Shown here piece by piece: positions 5,840 to 8,893 of a DNA stretch of 8,893 bases. Source of the DNA: an uncultured Thermomicrobiales bacterium. Lineage in GTDB: Bacteria; Chloroflexota; Chloroflexia; Thermomicrobiales; UBA6265. Position 1 is the stretch's first letter; each line of letters starts with the position of its first letter. Both the position numbers and the translations under genes were made by a program. Under the pieces are notes generated by a model. It was given only the letters and a program-made list of their open reading frames with translations, did no database searches and was not told the DNA's origin. The stretch covers positions 1-8,893 of the forward strand of contig CADCWH010000374.1 of assembly GCA_902806395.1 (NCBI GenBank), read 5' to 3'.

Positions 5840-6850
5840 ATGCGGGGTCGCGATCCTGAACGGGCACTCGAGTCCGACCTACTGTTGGCCGACGTGGCGG
5901 AGCGCTACTACGTGCGCGACCTCACGCAGGAGCAGATCGCCCGGGAGATCAATGTCTCTCGGTCCAATGTCTCGCGGATGCTGAAGGAGGCCCGCGAGCG
6001 GGGTCTGGTCGAGATCCGGGTCCACCACCCGATGCGGACCGAGCCAGACCTGGCCACCGACTTGGCGAGCCGGTTCGGCCTGCGGGATTGCCTGGTGCTG
6101 GCGAGGACGCCGGAGGGGATCATGGCCTCCGACGAAGCGACTGCGCGGCAGGTCGGGTCGCTCGCGGCCAGGTATCTCGACGGGCGGATCACGGCGGGCG
6201 ACGTGGTGGGGGTTGGATGGGGCAACACCGTCTACCAGGTGGTGACGAGCGGCTACTTGAACCCGAAGCCAGGCGGCGACGTGGTCCAGATGATGGGCAG
6301 CATGGGCGGAACGACCCCGGACATCGACGGGGCCCAGGTGGCGAACCGCCTTGGTCGCGCCTTGGAGTCCAACGTCCACTACCTGCACGCGCCGATGGTG
6401 GTCACCGATCCCGCAGTGCGCGAGGGACTGCTCCGTGACCACCACATCCGGGCGACGCTGAATATGGCACGGCGAGCGTCGGTGATGGTCGTCTCGGTCG
6501 GGGCGATCAGCGAACGGTCGGGCCTGTATCGGGCCGGGTACCTGGACACCGACGACCTGGAGACGCTGCGCCGCCATGGCGCGGTCGGCGACCTCTGTGG
6601 CACGTATTACGGGCGGGACGGCCGCTCGCTCGATCCCGAGATCGCCAGGAGGATCATGGCGGTCGACGGGTCGGTCATGCGGGGGATCGACTTGCGGGTC
6701 GGGGTCAGCTGGGGGACACAGAAGGCGCTCGCGAACCTGGGGGCGGTTAGATCCGGTCTGGTGAATGTCCTGATCACCGACGAGGTCGCCGCCCGGGTGA
6801 TGTTGCGGCTAGTTCATGACGACGAGGAGCCGGGAGCGGCGGGCGAATAG
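5840..6850 (+). CDS. SorC/DeoR-type sugar-binding transcriptional regulator
   Basis: A 336-aa cytoplasmic DNA-binding regulator, normal length for the SorC family (relatives include CggR, B. subtilis DeoR and the sorbitol regulator SmoC). The N-terminal helix-turn-helix is clear: LTQEQIAREINVSRSNVSRM (28-47), then a wing ending VEIRVHHP. The C-terminal sugar-binding domain shows GVGWGNTVYQVV (124-135), MMGSMGG (151-157), GDLCGTYYGRDG (250-261), and a final block with K295 and SGLVNVLITDEVAA (305-318), which line the phospho-sugar pocket in known members. The ATG at 5840 has GGGGAGG 8 nt upstream and leaves only about 20 residues before the HTH. It is divergent from the transport operon, the usual arrangement for a local regulator that senses a phosphorylated intermediate of the imported substrate, here the likely kinase product. 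Whether it represses or activates cannot be told from sequence. Confidence 0.93.
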   Translation: MRGRDPERALESDLLLADVAERYYVRDLTQEQIAREINVSRSNVSRMLKEARERGLVEIRVHHPMRTEPDLATDLASRFGLRDCLVLARTPEGIMASDEATARQVGSLAARYLDGRITAGDVVGVGWGNTVYQVVTSGYLNPKPGGDVVQMMGSMGGTTPDIDGAQVANRLGRALESNVHYLHAPMVVTDPAVREGLLRDHHIRATLNMARRASVMVVSVGAISERSGLYRAGYLDTDDLETLRRHGAVGDLCGTYYGRDGRSLDPEIARRIMAVDGSVMRGIDLRVGVSWGTQKALANLGAVRSGLVNVLITDEVAARVMLRLVHDDEEPGAAGE

Positions 6851-6944
6851 TCCCATCCCGACTCATTTCCGGCGGCGTCGCATCCGGGACGCACCGTGCC
6901 CACCCTCGCCGGTCAGGCCAGTCAGCGGGTCGGTCGCGAAGGTC

Positions 6945-6970
6945 GTGACGGTGATCCGTGCCCCCGTCAC
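6945..6970 (+). terminator. Possible terminator hairpin downstream of the regulator
   Basis: GTGACGG (6945-6951) and CCGTCAC (6964-6970) form a perfect 7-bp stem with a 12-nt loop, about 95 nt after the regulator stop. The following ATCGTTGG has no U-tract, so a rho-independent role is uncertain. The remaining bases from 6851 to about 7036 show nothing else I can support. Confidence 0.3.
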
Positions 6971-7036
6971 ATCGTTGGCAGGATGAGGCCTCGTACGGAA
7001 TCGATTGCGGCACCGGTGACGCGCTCCGAGTGCTGT

Positions 7037-7156
7037 CTATACCTTCTCTACCTCTACCAGGCGGACGGCTCCCGCTCGTCCGTGCTTGGGCCGGCTAGCT
7101 GCTCCCTGGCGCGTCCGTGCGTCCGCCGGGGCGATCAGCGACTCGACAAGGAGCAT
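7037..7156 (-). CDS. Possible 39-aa basic small protein with a near-ideal ribosome binding site
   Basis: An ATG at 7156 (minus strand) is preceded by AAAGGAGG with a 6-nt spacer, the best Shine-Dalgarno match in the window. It opens a 39-codon frame beginning MLLVESLIAPADARTRQG and ending GAVRLVEVEKV before TAG. The peptide is basic in the middle (R, K, H) with a short hydrophobic start, too short for a membrane anchor. The last codons carry a tandem GTAGAG repeat (VEVE). It lies about 250 nt downstream of the kinase stop on the same strand, inside an otherwise gene-free 555-bp interval. The same frame is open back to an ATG at 7327, but that start has no good ribosome binding site. I do not recognise the family. 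It could be a real small protein, a leader peptide, or the remains of a decayed gene. Confidence 0.4.
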   Translation of the reverse strand: MLLVESLIAPADARTRQGAASRPKHGRAGAVRLVEVEKV

Positions 7157-7162
7157 CACGGT

Positions 7163-7170
7163 CCTCCTTT
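7163..7170 (-). promoter_or_regulatory. Strong Shine-Dalgarno sequence (AAAGGAGG)
   Basis: Read on the minus strand, AAAGGAGG ends 6 nt before the ATG at 7156. It is nearly a full complement of the 16S rRNA 3' end and is the main reason to take the 39-aa frame seriously. No matching promoter was recognised upstream of it. Confidence 0.5.
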
Positions 7171-7264
7171 CCCAAAGGCTGCTCGGTCCTCGACTTGGGC
7201 GATCGGAACAGAGACTAGCGGGATGGGGTGGCACTCGGAGTCGTCTGCGAGGGGACCTGCCCGG

Positions 7265-7304
7265 ATCAGCCGAGAGCGATGCTCGCCGAGCCCGTTCGGC
7301 TGAT
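7265..7304 (-). terminator. Branched inverted repeat between the kinase and the small ORF
   Basis: ATCAGCCGA (7265-7273) and TCGGCTGAT (7296-7304) form a perfect 9-bp stem. Inside it, GAGC-GAT-GCTC (7274-7284) can form a second stem, and GCCGA (7285-7289) can compete for the TCGGC side of the outer stem. It lies about 100 nt after the kinase stop on the minus strand and could end or process the kinase transcript. The bases following on that strand (TCCGGGCAGG) have no U-tract, so termination is unproven; it could instead be a regulatory structure ahead of the small ORF. Confidence 0.4.
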
Positions 7305-7405
7305 GCTGCTTCAAGGATGGTTGTCATGGCGATGCGGGCGGCACGGCAAGCGACGTCGTAGGCATCGGATCACCGTGACACTGGGTCGAGGAGGCGCCGG
7401 CCGGG

Positions 7406-8893
7406 CTAGGGCCTGCCTGGCAGCGCGCTGGTGGCGAACTCGGCGGTGAGGGCACTTAACCGGTTGAGGTGAGGACGCAGGGATGGGAAGAGGTGCCGGT
7501 AGACCTCGGTGAAGAGACGATCGTAGGCGGCGGCTGCCCGGGGTTCGGGATGGAACGCATCGGTGGTACCGGTCATCGCGGCGGCGGCGTCCTCGACGGT
7601 GGGGAACCAGCCAGTGCCCCGGGCGGCGAGAACTGCTGCGCCGAGATTGGTGGCGTCGGCTGACCGAGCTCGGTGGACCGGGGCGGCGAGGACATCGGCG
7701 AGGATCTGGCACCAGAGGTCGCTGCGGGAGCCGCCACCGAGGACGACGTGGGACGTGATCGGCACCCCGGTGGTCGCCGCGATCCCCTCCATCGCCAGGC
7801 GATGTTCAAGGGCGATACCCTCAAGAAGGGCCCGGTAGAGGTGGTGGCGGCGGTGGCTGCCGTTCCAGCCGACGACGATCCCGCTGGCGGTTGGGTCCCA
7901 GTAGGGATTCATGACGGTGTTCCAGTAGGGAACCAACACCAGCCCGCCCGCGCCAGGCGGGAGGGCGGCGGCCTCGGACTCGTACGCGTCGAATGCGGCC
8001 GGTCCGCGCGTCGGGTCGGCGACGTGGTCCATGAACCAGGAGACCGTCGCGGTGCCCCCCCGGAGGACTGACTCCAACACGAAGCTACCGGGCAGGGCAC
8101 CGAGGCAGGTCCGACAGGAGTCATCAGTGAGGTAGGACCGGGAGGAAGTGCCGCCGGCGATGGCGGTGCCCAGGTTGACGTAGGCGCGGTCCGGGGAGAT
8201 GACCCCGGCACCGAGGCAGGCAGCCTGGCCGTCACCGGCCCCGGCGATGACCGGCGTCCCCGCCCGGAGACCGGTGAGCCGGGCAGCATCGGGCGAGACG
8301 TGGCCGATCGTCTCCCCGGGCGGGGTGAGTGTCCAGAACTGGGATGGATCCAGCCCGATCGCGACGATCACGTCCTCGGCCCATGTGCCGGCGGCCATGT
8401 CGAGGATGCCCATCGGGTCGGCCGAGGCGGTGCTGGTCCGCTGCTCGCCGGTCAGGCGGGACACGAGGTAGGCACCGGTGTCGACGATCGCGTCGGCCCT
8501 AGTGGCGATCTCCGGTTCCCGTTCCACCAGCCAGCGCAGCTTCGGGAGCGACTGCGTCATGGATGGTGGCCGGCCGGTCAGGCGGTGGAGACGATCGTGG
8601 CCGACCAGTCGATCGAGAGTCGCCAGTTGGTCCCGGGACCGCTCATCGAGCCAGAGGATGGCGGGTCGGAGCGGATTGCCAACGGCATCCACGGGAACGA
8701 AGGTCTCGCGCTGGTGGGTGACGCAGAGGGCGGCGATCCGGTCCAGCGAGACGCGTCCACCGAGCTCGCGGACGGCGGTGAGCGTGGCCTCCCACCATGT
8801 CCTGGCGTCTTGTTCTCCCCACCCCGGCTCGGGTGATTGGGTCGTGAGAGGTGCGCGGCCCTCGGCGACCGCCGTGCCCGCCCGATCCCAGGC
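7406..8893 (-). CDS. FGGY-family carbohydrate kinase (5' partial at window edge)
   Basis: Phosphorylates a polyol or ketose with ATP in the cytoplasm. The frame runs off the right edge; 495 residues are visible and only the short N-terminal phosphate-loop segment (typically DxGTxxxK) is missing. Visible landmarks: EPGWGEQDARTWW near residues 25-37; HQRET (60-64), like the substrate-binding NQRET of glycerol kinase and unlike the GQMHG of xylulokinase; RPAILWLDERS (76-86); GAGDGQAACLG (218-228), whose Asp (221) matches the FGGY catalytic base; PYWNTVMNPYWDP (322-334) in the region of the second FGGY signature; and GGGSRSDLW (386-394), the adenine-side motif. COG1070-type (xylulokinase-like) overall, with a glycerol-kinase-like pocket motif. 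An internal GTG at 8692 is not the start, because family sequence continues upstream of it. It is convergent with the regulator. The link to the transporter is by neighbourhood; the exact substrate is unknown. Confidence 0.93.
   Translation of the reverse strand, partial: AWDRAGTAVAEGRAPLTTQSPEPGWGEQDARTWWEATLTAVRELGGRVSLDRIAALCVTHQRETFVPVDAVGNPLRPAILWLDERSRDQLATLDRLVGHDRLHRLTGRPPSMTQSLPKLRWLVEREPEIATRADAIVDTGAYLVSRLTGEQRTSTASADPMGILDMAAGTWAEDVIVAIGLDPSQFWTLTPPGETIGHVSPDAARLTGLRAGTPVIAGAGDGQAACLGAGVISPDRAYVNLGTAIAGGTSSRSYLTDDSCRTCLGALPGSFVLESVLRGGTATVSWFMDHVADPTRGPAAFDAYESEAAALPPGAGGLVLVPYWNTVMNPYWDPTASGIVVGWNGSHRRHHLYRALLEGIALEHRLAMEGIAATTGVPITSHVVLGGGSRSDLWCQILADVLAAPVHRARSADATNLGAAVLAARGTGWFPTVEDAAAAMTGTTDAFHPEPRAAAAYDRLFTEVYRHLFPSLRPHLNRLSALTAEFATSALPGRP

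Noticed and set aside
5879..6577. 232-codon minus-strand open frame antisense to the regulator
   Set aside because: His/Arg/Val-rich shadow; the plus strand shows a complete SorC-type protein with HTH and sugar-binding motifs.
7086..7361. 91-codon plus-strand open frame opposite the small ORF
   Set aside because: Arg/Ser/Ala-rich with no ribosome binding site or known motif; it looks like a chance frame in GC-rich DNA.
1..8893. CRISPR arrays, insertion sequences, transposases, phage genes or attachment sites
   Set aside because: No regularly spaced direct repeats, terminal inverted repeats with target duplications, or transposase/integrase motifs were seen in any frame.

Overview
The window is GC-rich bacterial DNA, roughly mid-60s percent GC by eye, with GTG and TTG starts, strong GGAGG-type ribosome binding sites and long antisense shadow ORFs. 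The binding protein has a long, twin-arginine-type leader and no lipobox, and the sugar ABC system has no ATPase beside it. Together these suggest a Chloroflexota (Thermomicrobia-like) or possibly an actinobacterial genome. This is an inference from style only; there is no rRNA or other phylogenetic marker in the window.

Layout from left to right: (1) the 3' end of a plus-strand gene whose visible part is a disordered, proline-rich tail ending in an acidic run (to 547); (2) a minus-strand gene set read from right to left: a MalF-type permease (5591-4656), a MalG-type permease of the polyol/sorbitol-mannitol-like subtype (4635-3676), a Tat-type solute-binding protein (3541-2027) and a GpsA-family glycerol-3-phosphate dehydrogenase (1743-715); (3) a divergent SorC/DeoR-type sugar-responsive regulator (5840-6850) sharing a 248-bp control region with the permease gene, with a TTGACA-N17-TAGCGT promoter and a TGCAC/GTGCA inverted repeat; (4) a 555-bp interval (6851-7405) holding two candidate hairpins and a possible 39-aa small ORF with a near-ideal ribosome binding site; (5) a minus-strand FGGY-family carbohydrate kinase (stop at 7406) whose first few residues lie beyond the right edge.

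Read together, the locus looks like an uptake and catabolic unit for a polyol or small sugar. The solute would be captured by the binding protein, imported by the two permeases with a shared ATPase encoded elsewhere, phosphorylated by the FGGY kinase (which has a glycerol-kinase-like QRET motif), and the polyol phosphate oxidised to a keto-phosphate by the GpsA-like dehydrogenase. The SorC-type protein would respond to a phosphorylated intermediate. The substrate cannot be fixed from sequence: glycerol, a tetritol or a pentitol/hexitol are all possible.

The most unusual non-coding feature is the number of perfect palindromes bracketing the binding-protein gene: a 34-bp perfect palindrome two bases after its stop, and three more inverted repeats just ahead of its start. 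No mobile element, CRISPR array, tRNA or rRNA was found, and no clearly new defence or mobile system is visible.
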